From Hydrogenophilales bacterium (lineage in GTDB: Bacteria > Pseudomonadota > Gammaproteobacteria > Burkholderiales > Thiobacillaceae): a stretch of 64,000 bases of DNA. The notes under the pieces were generated by a model. That model was not told the origin of the DNA. It made no database searches and was given only the letters and a program-made list of their open reading frames with translations. This document shows positions 16,527 through 26,376 of this stretch, piece after piece. Made by a program: the position numbers and the translations under genes. Every line of letters begins with the position of its first letter. The stretch's first letter is position 1. The stretch lies in assembly GCA_023258975.1 (NCBI GenBank), contig JAHFRD010000014.1, forward strand, positions 1 through 64,000. The letters are read 5' to 3'.

Positions 16527-18401
16527 TTATTCAGCCTTGGGTTCGAGCGCGCTCGGCTCGATCTTGATCTTGGCGTGCGCCTTGAGGTTCTCCAGATAAG
16601 CGCGCATTTCCTCCTGGGCAAGCAAACGACGGACATCGTTGCGGATGCGCTTGACCATGTCCGGCTGGGCCTGCCCCGCCGTGACCCGGTTGATGCGGTA
16701 CACGCGATACCCTTCTGCCGTCTCGGCGCCGACATAAGCCGGCAGTTTGCCGGCGGCGGCCCGGAAGATGGCCTTCACCGCCGCAGCCGGCAGTTCAAGC
16801 GGCTGCATGCGGGAAACGGCCATCGGCGCGGACCAGTTGAGCGTCTGCCCGGCGCGCGCGCTTTCCAAGGCCTTCCTGCCCGCCTCGATGGCCAGATTGC
16901 GCGCCATTTCCGCGCTCAGTTTCAGGCGTATCTCCGCCGCCACTTCGGCCAGAGGCCGTTGTCCGGCGGCGCGGTAGTCGATCACGCGCGCGGACACCAG
17001 GGTATTGGGCGCGACTTCGATCGCCTCGCTGTTCTGCCGCTTCTTCAGCGCGTCCTCGGCAAACACGGTTTCCAGAAGGCGTTCGCTCTTCAGCGGCCCG
17101 GCCGCCGACTTGCGGTCGAACCAGCCGCTTTCCTCGATTTTCAAGCCGAATTCCTTGGCCGCCGGCGCCAGGCTGTCCGGCTGCTCATAGACCATGTTGC
17201 TGAATCGCTCGGCGGCCTCGGCGAAGCGGCGCTGCGCTTCCTGCTGTTTGAGTTCCCGCAGGATGTCGGCCTTGGCGACCTCGAAACCGATCCTGGCGCC
17301 GGGCACGACCGCGTCCAGACGAATGATGTGATACCCGAACTGGGTTTCCACCAGGCCGCTGATGGCACCTGGCTGCATCTGGAAGGCCGCGTCCGAGAAG
17401 GGCTTGACCATCATGTCGCGGGTAAACGAGCCGAGATCGCCACCATTCGCGCCGGAAACCGGGTCTTGTGAATGCTTGCGCGCCAGTTCGCCGAACTGAG
17501 CCGGCGTCTTCCTCACCTCGGCCAGGATCTGTTCCGCCTTGGCCCTGGACGCCTCACGTGCCTTCGCGTCCGCGCCGGCGTCGATCTTGATCAGAATATG
17601 GCTGGCGCGGCGCCGCTCCGGCTCCTGGTAACGCTGCGTATTCGCTTCGTAGAACTTGCGCGCCTGTTCATCGCCGATTTGCACCTTCTCTTCCAGAGCG
17701 GCCTGGGACAGCGCCAGATACTGCACACGCAGCGAGGCGGGGGTCGCGTAGTCGCTCTTGTGAGCGTCGTACTCGGCTTGCAGCGCCTTGTCAGCGACGC
17801 TGGCCGACTTCAGGAAATCCTTGCGGTCGAACCCCACCTCATTGACCTCGCGCTGCTGCGCCAGCAGCGTATTCAGACGAACGGCGGTGGGCATGGGTGC
17901 CACCGCACCTTCGCCGTAACCGATCTGCACCTGCTTGAGCAGGAGATCCTGCGCGATCATCGCCATCAGTTGCTGCTGGCTCATGCCTTGGCTGCGCAAC
18001 CAGGAATCCATACGCGCCTGCGAGAATTTGCCGCCCTCCTGAAATATCTCGACTCCGGAAAGAACGGCCTGAATCTGAGGGTCGAGCACGGTGAATCCGT
18101 TCTTCTGGGCCGCGCTTGACAGCAGCAAGGTGTTGACCATCTGCTCCATCACCTTGGCGCGCAACGCCTTGTCATCCACCTTGGCGCCCAGTTGTTGCGA
18201 CATGGCCTCGCGCTGTTCCTTGAGGGTTTTGACGAATTCCCTCTGGCTGATCTCACCATCATCGACCTTGGCTGCGGGCGGCTCCTTGCCGCTACTACCG
18301 AAATAACCTTCCACTCCCCAGACGGCGAAGGTAAGCGCGATCAACCCCAGAATGACGCGAGCAATCCAACCCTGGGCACGTTCTCGAATGGCTTCTAGCA
18401 T
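16527..18401 (-). CDS. ppiD: Periplasmic folding chaperone / peptidyl-prolyl isomerase PpiD
   Basis: The product is 624 residues from the ATG at 18401 ([12 protein letters not shown]). One N-terminal membrane anchor ([22 protein letters not shown]) is followed by a SurA_N-like chaperone region (about 50-240), a parvulin-type rotamase domain (about 260-365, with [31 protein letters not shown] and GYHIIRLD), and a C-terminal chaperone region. It acts at the periplasmic face of the Sec translocon on outer-membrane proteins. An ATG eight codons upstream is possible but lacks a better ribosome-binding site. It lies downstream of tRNA-Asp and that gene's terminator. Confidence 0.92.
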   Translation of the reverse strand: MLEAIRERAQGWIARVILGLIALTFAVWGVEGYFGSSGKEPPAAKVDDGEISQREFVKTLKEQREAMSQQLGAKVDDKALRAKVMEQMVNTLLLSSAAQKNGFTVLDPQIQAVLSGVEIFQEGGKFSQARMDSWLRSQGMSQQQLMAMIAQDLLLKQVQIGYGEGAVAPMPTAVRLNTLLAQQREVNEVGFDRKDFLKSASVADKALQAEYDAHKSDYATPASLRVQYLALSQAALEEKVQIGDEQARKFYEANTQRYQEPERRRASHILIKIDAGADAKAREASRAKAEQILAEVRKTPAQFGELARKHSQDPVSGANGGDLGSFTRDMMVKPFSDAAFQMQPGAISGLVETQFGYHIIRLDAVVPGARIGFEVAKADILRELKQQEAQRRFAEAAERFSNMVYEQPDSLAPAAKEFGLKIEESGWFDRKSAAGPLKSERLLETVFAEDALKKRQNSEAIEVAPNTLVSARVIDYRAAGQRPLAEVAAEIRLKLSAEMARNLAIEAGRKALESARAGQTLNWSAPMAVSRMQPLELPAAAVKAIFRAAAGKLPAYVGAETAEGYRVYRINRVTAGQAQPDMVKRIRNDVRRLLAQEEMRAYLENLKAHAKIKIEPSALEPKAE

Positions 18402-18423
18402 GGTTCCGGCAAGGAAAAAATTC

Positions 18424-18454
18424 AAAAAAAAAGGCGAACTCGCGTTCGCCTTTG
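18424..18454 (-). terminator. Intrinsic terminator of the tRNA-Asp gene
   Basis: Read on the minus strand, AAAGGCGAAC-GCGA-GTTCGCC is followed by nine T residues. This is a classic rho-independent terminator directly after the tRNA and just before ppiD. Confidence 0.88.
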
Positions 18455-18460
18455 AGGTGT

Positions 18461-18537
18461 TGGCGGAGTGGACGGGACTCGAACCCGCGACCCCCGGCGT
18501 GACAGGCCGGTATTCTAACCGACTGAACTACCACTCC
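18461..18537 (-). tRNA. tRNA-Asp (GTC)
   Basis: The 77-nt minus-strand sequence folds as a cloverleaf. The acceptor arm is GGAGTGG/CCACTCC, the D-arm GTTCAGTCGGTTAGAAT, the anticodon loop CTGTCAC with anticodon GTC, the T-loop TTCGAGT, and CCA is encoded. An intrinsic terminator follows. Confidence 0.97.
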
Positions 18538-18822
18538 ATGTGTTGCATGCTTGCTTCGATTTCGTTGCAATGACTTTTAAAGTCGCTGCAAAGTCCGATC
18601 ATATTAGCGGCCCGTTCCACCTTCCGCAAGGGGAAATTTGCGTTTTGGGGCATGTATTCCTGCTTGCCCAAGCCGGCTGCGATTACCGCGCAATAAAGAG
18701 GGGAAGCCTCGCGACGAATTCTCGCGGGCGGGCTCTTCTTGTTTCCGCCAGGCAACCGTCTGTGGGCGGGTGGCAATCAAGCGGCGCCAACTTCCGGGTT
18801 GTCGCCGCGAGGCACGCGCTGC
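18538..18822. other. Intergenic region between tRNA-Asp and the rpsB promoter
   Basis: This stretch holds no credible gene. A perfect GACTTTTAAAGTC palindrome lies at 18572-18584 and may belong to the tRNA-Asp promoter region on the minus strand. I see no clear -35/-10 pair for the tRNA. Confidence 0.4.
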
Positions 18823-18828
18823 TAGAAT
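18799..18828 (+). promoter_or_regulatory. Probable promoter of the rpsB-tsf operon
   Basis: TTGTCG (18799-18804) and TAGAAT (18823-18828) are 18 bp apart. This gives a sigma-70-like promoter about 140 bp before the rpsB start, leaving a leader long enough for regulation. Confidence 0.55.
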
Positions 18829-18884
18829 GCGCGCCGCTTTGCGCTCGGCAACCCGGCATTCAGTCAGGCCCGGCCACGGCGAAT

Positions 18885-18970
18885 CCACACATCCACCCGC
18901 GTTAAGGTGCCCTTTGCGAAACAAGTCGCGGGGTTCGTAGGTGGATGGAGGCCCAACCTTAACCAAGGAG
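18885..18970 (+). promoter_or_regulatory. rpsB leader with potential pseudoknot next to the ribosome-binding site
   Basis: Two perfect 8-bp complementary pairs are interleaved. CATCCACC (18890-18897) pairs with GGTGGATG (18940-18947), and GTTAAGGT (18901-18908) pairs with ACCTTAAC (18956-18963). The A-B-A'-B' order defines a pseudoknot, and B' ends one base before AACCAAGGAG, which holds the Shine-Dalgarno (18965-18970). S2-mediated autoregulation of an rpsB leader is known in gammaproteobacteria. A similar role here is inferred. Confidence 0.6.
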
Positions 18971-18975
18971 TAGTC

Positions 18976-19716
18976 ATGTCCGTCACCATGCGTCAAATGC
19001 TTGAGGCCGGTGTTCACTTCGGCCACCAGACCCGTTACTGGAACCCGAAGATGGCACCGTACATCTTCGGCCACCGCAACAAGATCCACATCATCAACCT
19101 GGAAAAAACTCTGCCGCTGTTCAACGACGCAGCCACTTTCGCGCGTCGCCTGATCTCCAACAAGGGCTCCATCCTGTTCGTAGGCACCAAGCGCCAGGCG
19201 CGCGACATCATGGCCGAGGAAGCCAACCGCTGCGCCATGCCCTATGTTTCCCATCGCTGGCTGGGCGGCATGCTGACCAACTTCAAGACGGTCAAGCAGT
19301 CGGTCAAGCGCATGAAGGATCTGGAAGCCCAGCTTGGCGAAGGCACCCTGTCCAAGAAGGAATCTCTGCGCGTGCAGCGCGAATGCGACAAGCTGGTACA
19401 AAGCCTGGGCGGCATCCGGGATATGGAGCGTCTGCCGGACGCCCTGTTCGTGGTTGACGTCGGCTACCAGAAAATCGCCATTACCGAAGCCAACAAGCTG
19501 GGCATTCCCGTGATCGGCGTGGTCGATTCCAACAACAGCCCGCTCGGCGTGAATTACGTCATTCCCGGCAACGACGACTCCAACCGCGCCATTCGCCTGT
19601 ATGCCCGTGGCCTGGCCGACGCGATCCTGGAAGGCAAGACCCAGGTCATCGAGGAAATGGTCGCCGCCGGCGAAGACGAATACGTCGAAGTCGAGGAAAG
19701 CGCCGCCGCCGAATAA
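18976..19716 (+). CDS. rpsB: 30S ribosomal protein S2
   Basis: This 246-residue protein starts [26 protein letters not shown] and carries the S2 signatures ([40 protein letters not shown]). The C-terminus is acidic. It joins the small subunit late and recruits S1. AAGGAG at 18965-18970 sets the ATG at 18976. It heads the long operon through rnhB and is preceded by a structured leader and followed by an attenuator-like terminator before tsf. Confidence 0.98.
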   Translation: MSVTMRQMLEAGVHFGHQTRYWNPKMAPYIFGHRNKIHIINLEKTLPLFNDAATFARRLISNKGSILFVGTKRQARDIMAEEANRCAMPYVSHRWLGGMLTNFKTVKQSVKRMKDLEAQLGEGTLSKKESLRVQRECDKLVQSLGGIRDMERLPDALFVVDVGYQKIAITEANKLGIPVIGVVDSNNSPLGVNYVIPGNDDSNRAIRLYARGLADAILEGKTQVIEEMVAAGEDEYVEVEESAAAE

Positions 19717-19757
19717 GGCCGGCAACCCGGCGGAAGGTGCCGGGTCGGATTTTCGAG

Positions 19758-19783
19758 ACGCCCCGATGACCGGGGCGTTTTTC
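19758..19783 (+). terminator. Attenuator-like terminator between rpsB and tsf
   Basis: ACGCCCCG (19758-19765) pairs with CGGGGCGT (19771-19778) across a 5-nt loop and runs into five T residues. It lies between two cotranscribed genes, so it probably lowers tsf and downstream expression relative to rpsB. A partial terminator at the same place is known in E. coli. Confidence 0.82.
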
Positions 19784-19808
19784 AATACGGAAAACAGGAG
19801 CAAGCAAA

Positions 19809-20681
19809 ATGGCGGAAATCACCGCATCCATGGTTAAAGAGCTGCGCGAGCGCACCGACGCCCCCATGATGGACTGCAAGAAGGCGCTGACTGAAGCCGG
19901 CGGCGACATGCAGAAGGCCGAGGAAATCCTGCGCGTGCGCTTCGGCAACAAGGCCGCCAAGAGCGCCGGCCGCGTCGCCGCCGAGGGCGTGGTCGTCGTC
20001 AACATCAGCGCCGACGGCAAATCGGCGGCGATGGTGGAAGTGAACTGCGAAACCGACTTCGTCGCCAAGAACGACGACTTCATGGCGTTGGCCCAAGCAC
20101 TGGCCGAAATGGCGCTGAACCAAAAACCTGCCGATGTGGCCGCCCTCTCCGCCCTGCCCTACAACGGCAAGACTGTCGAGGAAGCCCGCACCGAACTGGT
20201 CGGCAAGATCGGCGAAAACATGTCCATCCGCCGCTTCGTCCGCCTCGACGCGCAGGGCAAGTTCGCCAGCTACATCCACGGCAAGAAGATCGGCGTCCTG
20301 GTCGACATCTCCGGTGATGAAGCGATCGCCAAAGACATCGCCATGCACATCGCCGCGTCCAAACCCAAGTCGCTGGATGCTTCCGGCGTGTCGCAAGAAC
20401 TGATCGACACCGAACGCCGCGTCGCCATCGAGAAGGCCAAGGAAGCCGGCAAGCCGGAAGCCATGCTGGAGAAGATCGCCGAGGGCACGGTGCAGAAGTT
20501 CCTGAAGGAAGTGACCCTGCTGTCGCAACCCTTCGTCAAGGACGACAAGCAGACCATCGAACAGGTGCTGAAGGCCAAGGGCTCGCAGTGCCACGGCTTC
20601 AGCATGTTCATCGTCGGTGAAGGCATCGAGAAGAAGGTCACCGACTTCGCCGCCGAAGTGGCCGCCGCCGCCAGGGTGTGA
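19809..20681 (+). CDS. tsf: Translation elongation factor Ts
   Basis: This 290-residue protein is the nucleotide-exchange factor for EF-Tu. It has the N-terminal UBA-like domain ([22 protein letters not shown]), the core signature [16 protein letters not shown] and the coiled-coil/C-terminal module. CAGGAG precedes the ATG at 19809. The stop codon overlaps a possible GTG start of pyrH and lies 3 bp before its ATG. Confidence 0.98.
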   Translation: MAEITASMVKELRERTDAPMMDCKKALTEAGGDMQKAEEILRVRFGNKAAKSAGRVAAEGVVVVNISADGKSAAMVEVNCETDFVAKNDDFMALAQALAEMALNQKPADVAALSALPYNGKTVEEARTELVGKIGENMSIRRFVRLDAQGKFASYIHGKKIGVLVDISGDEAIAKDIAMHIAASKPKSLDASGVSQELIDTERRVAIEKAKEAGKPEAMLEKIAEGTVQKFLKEVTLLSQPFVKDDKQTIEQVLKAKGSQCHGFSMFIVGEGIEKKVTDFAAEVAAAARV

Positions 20682-20683
20682 GC

Positions 20684-21403
20684 ATGGCAGTCGCACCCAG
20701 AATCGGCCGTATCCTGCTGAAACTCTCCGGCGAGGCCCTGATGGGGCCGGATCCCTTCGGCTATCACGCCGAGACGATGGCCGGCATGGTCGCCCAGATC
20801 AAGGAAGTCGCCGACCTGGGTGTGCAGGTGGGTGTCGTGGTGGGCGGCGGAAATCTTTTTCGCGGCGCCACCGGCGCGCTGTCCGGCATGGACCGCGCCA
20901 CCGCCGACAGCATGGGCATGCTGGCCACCGTGATGAACGCGTTGGCCTTGAAGGATGCCTTGATGGCGGCGGACGTAGAGGCTCGCGTGCAGACCGCCGT
21001 GACCATCGCCCACGTCGGCGAACCGTTCGAGCGGGACAGCGCGGTGCGGCATCTGGAAGCCGGCCGCGTGGTGATTTTCGGGGGAGGTACCGGCAATCCC
21101 TTCTTCACCACCGATACCGCGTCCGCCCTGCGCGGCGCGGAAATCGGCGCCGACCTGATGTTGAAGGCGACCAAGGTAGACGGCGTCTATACCGCAGATC
21201 CGAAGAAAGACCCCACGGCCACCCGCTACGAACAACTGACCTTCGACGAGGCCATCGCCCGCAATCTGGGCGTGCTCGACACCGCCGCCTTCGCGCTCTG
21301 CCGCGAGCAGAAACTGCCGCTGTGCGTATTCAGCATCTTCAAGCCGGGCGCCCTGCGCCGCGTGGTGCTGGGCGAAGCGGAAGGCACCCGCGTGGTGCTG
21401 TAA
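20684..21403 (+). CDS. pyrH: Uridylate kinase
   Basis: This 239-residue amino-acid-kinase-fold enzyme phosphorylates UMP to [17 protein letters not shown] forms the ATP-binding loop, [13 protein letters not shown] is the glycine-rich motif, and [22 protein letters not shown] is the UMP-binding region. The ATG at 20684 has AGGG about 8 bases upstream; a GTG at 20678 would add two residues. In most relatives frr follows closely. Here a MITE-like element separates the two genes. Confidence 0.96.
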   Translation: MAVAPRIGRILLKLSGEALMGPDPFGYHAETMAGMVAQIKEVADLGVQVGVVVGGGNLFRGATGALSGMDRATADSMGMLATVMNALALKDALMAADVEARVQTAVTIAHVGEPFERDSAVRHLEAGRVVIFGGGTGNPFFTTDTASALRGAEIGADLMLKATKVDGVYTADPKKDPTATRYEQLTFDEAIARNLGVLDTAAFALCREQKLPLCVFSIFKPGALRRVVLGEAEGTRVVL

Positions 21404-21409
21404 CCCATA

Positions 21410-21568
21410 GGGCTCGTTAATGAATAACCTGAACATTCCGGCCGCGCCATCGGGCGCGCTGCCGCGTTGCCGGTTGCTTGCGAGGAGTGACCATGCGGCG
21501 CAACCGGCGTCTTGCAGCGCATCCCGCTAACACACCCATACTTGTCCAAGTTATTCATTAACGAGCCC
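21410..21568. mobile_element. MITE-like element between pyrH and frr
   Basis: This 159-bp segment is bounded by perfect 19-bp terminal inverted repeats: GGGCTCGTTAATGAATAAC at 21410-21428 and its complement at 21550-21568. Similarity continues inward (ACCTGAACA versus ACTTGGACA). CCCATAGG occurs directly at both ends (21404-21411 and 21566-21573), partly overlapping the repeats, which fits a target-site duplication of 3 to 7 bp whose exact length is ambiguous. It has no transposase. The ends resemble those of IS5-superfamily elements in my recollection, so it is probably non-autonomous. Confidence 0.8.
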
Positions 21569-21583
21569 ATAGGAGACGACAAC

Positions 21584-22141
21584 ATGATCGCCGACATCAA
21601 GAAGTCCGCCGAGGACAAGATGAAAAAGTCCCTGGAAGCGCTGAAACACGACCTGATGAAGGTTCGTACCGGCCGCGCCCACACCGGCATCCTGGATCAC
21701 GTCATGGTGGATTATTACGGCTCTCCGGTGCCGGTGAATCAGGTCGCCAACGTCAGCCTGATCGACGCCCGCACCATCGGCGTGCAGCCGTATGAAAAGA
21801 ACATGGCCGGCAAACTGGAAAAGGCGATCCGCGACTCCGACCTGGGGCTGAACCCGGCGAACATGGGCGAATTGATCCGCGTACCGATGCCGCCGCTGAC
21901 CGAAGAGCGCCGCCGCGATCTAATCAAGGTGGTCAAGGGCGAGACGGAAAATGCCCGCGTCGCGGTACGCAACATTCGCCGCGATGCCAATTCACACCTG
22001 AAGGATCTGGTGAAGAGCAAAGAGGCTTCAGAGGATGATGAACGCCGCGCCATCGACGACATGCAGAAGATGACCGACAAATACATCGCCGAACTCGACC
22101 GCGCGCTGGCGGAAAAAGAAAAGGATTTGATGGCGGTTTAA
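21584..22141 (+). CDS. frr: Ribosome recycling factor
   Basis: This 185-residue protein, with EF-G, splits post-termination ribosomes. It shows the family features [23 protein letters not shown], a central beta domain, and the C-terminal helix hairpin with [14 protein letters not shown]. The ATG at 21584 has AGGAG at 21571-21575, immediately outside the MITE-like element. The insertion has therefore spared the ribosome-binding site. Confidence 0.97.
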   Translation: MIADIKKSAEDKMKKSLEALKHDLMKVRTGRAHTGILDHVMVDYYGSPVPVNQVANVSLIDARTIGVQPYEKNMAGKLEKAIRDSDLGLNPANMGELIRVPMPPLTEERRRDLIKVVKGETENARVAVRNIRRDANSHLKDLVKSKEASEDDERRAIDDMQKMTDKYIAELDRALAEKEKDLMAV

Positions 22142-22948
22142 AGCAACCGGGAGTAAAAGCGGAGGGCCGGGAGCAAGGCCTGACAAGGCCGAACTGGCTC
22201 AAGACTCTCGACTCACGGCGCTCGACTTCCATCATGATCAAACGCTTTTTCAGCAGCACTGCGGAAATTCCCCAAGCCGCCACGGTTCCGCGCCATGTCG
22301 CCATCATCATGGACGGCAATGGCCGTTGGGCGAAAAAGCGCCTGTTGCCGCGCGTCGCCGGCCATGCCCAGGGTGTGGAGCGGGTACGCGATACGGTGCA
22401 GGCCTGCATCGAACGGGGGGTTGAATACCTCACGCTGTTCGCCTTCAGTTCCGAGAACTGGCGCCGCCCGGCGGATGAAGTCTCCCGCCTCATGGAGCTT
22501 TTTGTCATGGCGCTGGAACGGGAAGTCGGCAAGATGCACCGCAACGGGGTGTGTCTGAAAGTGGTCGGCGATCTCTCCCGTTTCGACCAGCGCCTGCGCG
22601 CTCTCATTACCCAGGGCGAGGAGAAGACAGCCGGCAACGAACGCCTCACCCTGACTGTCTGCGCCAACTATGGTGGCCGCTGGGACATTCTCAATGCCGC
22701 CAACAACTGGCTACGCGACAACCCCGGCGGCGAACTGAGCGAGGATGTGCTGGCGCCCTACCTTTCGATGCCTTACGCGCCGGAACCCGACCTGTTCATC
22801 CGTACCGGCGGCGAACAGCGCATCAGCAACTTCCTGCTCTGGCAACTGGCCTACAGCGAGTTGTATTTCACCGAGACCCTGTGGCCGGACTTTGATGCCA
22901 GGGCGCTGGATCTGGCCATCGCCTCCTATCAAAAACGCGAGCGTCGCT

Positions 22949-23757
<809 letters not shown>

Positions 23758-23761
<4 letters not shown>

Positions 23762-24936
23762 CTCCACGCAATCTCACCATCCTCGGCGCGACCGGCACCA
23801 TCGGTGTCAACACCCTCGACGTGGTCGGCCGCCACCCCGAAAAATTCCGGGTCATGGCGCTCACCGGCCAGAACCAGATCGAGAAACTGGCCGAGCAGTG
23901 CCGCCGCTTCCGGCCGCGCTACGCGGTGGTGCTGGAGGCCGACAAGGCCGCCGCCCTGCAAGCCCTGCTCGCGGGCACACAAACCGAGGTGCTGGTGGGC
24001 ATGGAGGCGCTGGAGTTCGTCTCCGCCTTGCCGGAAGTCGATAGCGTGATGGCCGCCATCGTCGGCGCCGCCGGCCTGCGCCCTGCCCTGGCGGCCGCTC
24101 GCGCCGGCAAACGCGTGCTGCTGGCGAACAAGGAAACTCTGGTCATGGCCGGCCGCTTCTTCATGGAAGCGGTGCGCGAACATGGCGCCACGCTGCTGCC
24201 GATCGACTCCGAGCACAACGCCGTGTTCCAGTCGCTGCCGGCCGATTACGACGGCAATCCCGCCCATCATGGCGTGCGCCGCATCCTGCTCACCGCCTCC
24301 GGTGGTCCGTTCCGCACCCGCGCCGTGGAGACGCTCAAGGATGTCACTCCGGAAGAAGCGGTGGCACACCCGAACTGGGTCATGGGCAAGAAGATTTCCG
24401 TCGATTCCGCCAGCATGATGAACAAGGGCCTGGAAGTGATCGAGGCGCGCTGGCTGTTCAATGCGCGGCCCAATCAGATCGAAGTGGTGATCCACCCGCA
24501 AAGCATCGTTCACAGCATGGTCGAATACCTCGACGGCTCGGTGCTGGCGCAGCTTTCCAACCCGGACATGCGCACCCCCATCGCGCATTCTCTGGCCTAT
24601 CCGGAGCGCGTGGAAGCCGGCGTGAACTGGCTGGATCTGGCGAAGATCGGCCAGCTCACTTTCGAGGCACCGGACTTTGCCCGTTTCCCCTGCCTGAAGC
24701 TGGCCTATCAGGCACTGGAAACCGGCGCCGCCGCGCCCGCCATTCTCAATGCCGCCAATGAAGTCGCGGTCGCCGCATTCCTGGATCATCGCATTCCCTA
24801 CCTGGGCATCGCCGCCAGCCTGGAGGCGGTTCTCAGCCGCCTGGTCGGCCTGCCGGCCGAGTCGCTGGAAGACCTGATGGCGGCCGATGCCGAGGCCCGC
24901 CGGGAAGCGGAAGCGTGGATCGCGCATGGCCGATAA
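23758..24936 (+). CDS. dxr: 1-deoxy-D-xylulose 5-phosphate reductoisomerase
   Basis: This 392-residue enzyme is the committed step of the MEP isoprenoid pathway and supplies UppS. The NADPH motif is [17 protein letters not shown], the metal and substrate region [13 protein letters not shown], and the catalytic segments LTASGGPFR and [27 protein letters not shown]. The ATG at 23758 overlaps the cdsA stop; an ATG at 23752 would add two residues. A repeat element fills the gap before rseP. Confidence 0.97.
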
Positions 24937-24957
24937 CGTCGATCAACGTACCGCAAA

Positions 24958-25001
24958 GCCCGCCTCGCGGCGGGCCTGCCGGCAAGGATGCCGGCGCTAC
25001 A
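24958..25001. repeat. Palindromic repeat between dxr and rseP
   Basis: Two adjacent palindromes (GCCCGC...GCGGGC, then GCCGGCAAGGATGCCGGC) are followed by GCTACA. The second is the same unit seen in the bat operon at 57.15 kb and, decayed, at 3.48 kb. It ends 4 bp before the rseP ATG, so the normal ribosome-binding region consists of repeat sequence. Confidence 0.75.
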
Positions 25002-25005
25002 TAAC

Positions 25006-26355
25006 ATGACCACCCTCCTCGCCTTCTTCTTCACCCTGGCCGTCCTCATCGTTTTCCATGAATACGGCCACTACTGGGTTGCACGGCGCATGGGTGTCAA
25101 GGTGCTGCGCTTCTCGGTCGGTTTCGGCCAGGTCATCGCCAGTCGCACCGACCGCCACGGCACGGAATGGGCGCTATCCGCGATCCCGCTGGGCGGCTAT
25201 GTAAAGATGGTCGATGAACGCGAGGGCGAGGTGCCCGCCGCGCAACTCGACCAGGCTTTCAACCGCAAATCCCTGGGAGCGCGCGCGGCCATCGTCGCGG
25301 CGGGCCCCCTGGCCAATTTCCTGCTCGCCATCCTCCTGTTCTGGGGCTTGTTCCTGGTCGGCGTACCCATCCTCAAGCCCATCGTCGGCGAGCCTGCGCC
25401 GGGCAGTCCGGCGCAACTGGCCGGCGTGCAAAGCGGAGAAACCATCACCCGGATCAACGGCGAATCCATCGCCAGTTGGCAGGATCTACACTGGCTGGCT
25501 CTGAAGCAGGTGCTGCGCGGCGCCCCCCTGCAAATCGAGACGGTGAACCAGCGCGGCCATCTCGCCTTCCGCAATCTGGTTGTACCGGAGCTGGGCGAAG
25601 AACTGGAAAACGCACCCCTGAAAGCCCTCGGCCTCGCGCGTTATCTCCCCCCTCTGGCCCCCGTTCTTGGACAGATCGCGCCCGATGGCGTGGCCGCACA
25701 CGCCGGATTGCGCGCCGGCGACCACATCGTTGCCATCGACGATGTCGCGATGGCGACCTGGGAGCAGGTGGTCGAGACCATCCGCCGCTCACCGGGGAAA
25801 AACCTGCGCCTGACTCTGGCGCGGGCCGGGCAGACCCGGCAACTTGGCCTGGCTCCCGCCATCGCGCGCGACGGCGACCTCGCCATCGGCCGCATCGGCG
25901 CCGGGCCGCGGGTCGACCCAGAAGTACTCGCCAGTCTCCAGGGAACTGCCCATTACGGTCCGCTGGAAGCCATGCGGCGCGCACTGGCGCGAACCTGGGA
26001 ACTCTCCAGCTTCAGCCTGGAAATGCTGGGCCGCATGATTACCGGCCAGGCTTCGCTGAAGAACCTTTCCGGGCCGCTGACCGTCGCCGATTACGCCGGC
26101 CAGTCCGCCGAATCCGGTTTGGGCAGTTTCGTCTCCTTCCTGGCTTTGGTCAGCGTCAGTCTGGGAGTGCTCAACCTGCTGCCCGTGCCGTTACTGGATG
26201 GGGGGCACTTGCTGTATTATTTCGCCGAATTTTTGACCGGCCGTCCCGTCTCCGAACACATCCAGGAAATCGGGCAGAAAATAGGAATGAGCCTGCTCGG
26301 CCTGCTCATGTTCTTTGCCCTTTACAACGATTTTAGCCGGCTGTTTTTTCATTGA
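25006..26355 (+). CDS. rseP: Site-2 zinc metalloprotease RseP
   Basis: This 449-residue membrane protease cleaves anti-sigma factors such as RseA within the membrane and clears signal-peptide remnants. HEYGHYW holds the zinc-binding HExxH, two PDZ domains lie at about 115-190 and 210-290, and the second metal motif is LNLLPVPLLDGGHLLYY. The ATG at 25006 (MTTLLAFFFTL) fits the family. The expected Shine-Dalgarno is missing because a repeat abuts the start; AAGGAT inside the repeat is too distant. Confidence 0.95.
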   Translation: MTTLLAFFFTLAVLIVFHEYGHYWVARRMGVKVLRFSVGFGQVIASRTDRHGTEWALSAIPLGGYVKMVDEREGEVPAAQLDQAFNRKSLGARAAIVAAGPLANFLLAILLFWGLFLVGVPILKPIVGEPAPGSPAQLAGVQSGETITRINGESIASWQDLHWLALKQVLRGAPLQIETVNQRGHLAFRNLVVPELGEELENAPLKALGLARYLPPLAPVLGQIAPDGVAAHAGLRAGDHIVAIDDVAMATWEQVVETIRRSPGKNLRLTLARAGQTRQLGLAPAIARDGDLAIGRIGAGPRVDPEVLASLQGTAHYGPLEAMRRALARTWELSSFSLEMLGRMITGQASLKNLSGPLTVADYAGQSAESGLGSFVSFLALVSVSLGVLNLLPVPLLDGGHLLYYFAEFLTGRPVSEHIQEIGQKIGMSLLGLLMFFALYNDFSRLFFH

Positions 26356-26376
26356 CTCGCCGGTAGAGAAAACCCC

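Noticed and set aside
18604-19803. 399-residue minus-strand open frame over rpsB
   Set aside because: It is antisense to rpsB and its leader, with no recognisable product.
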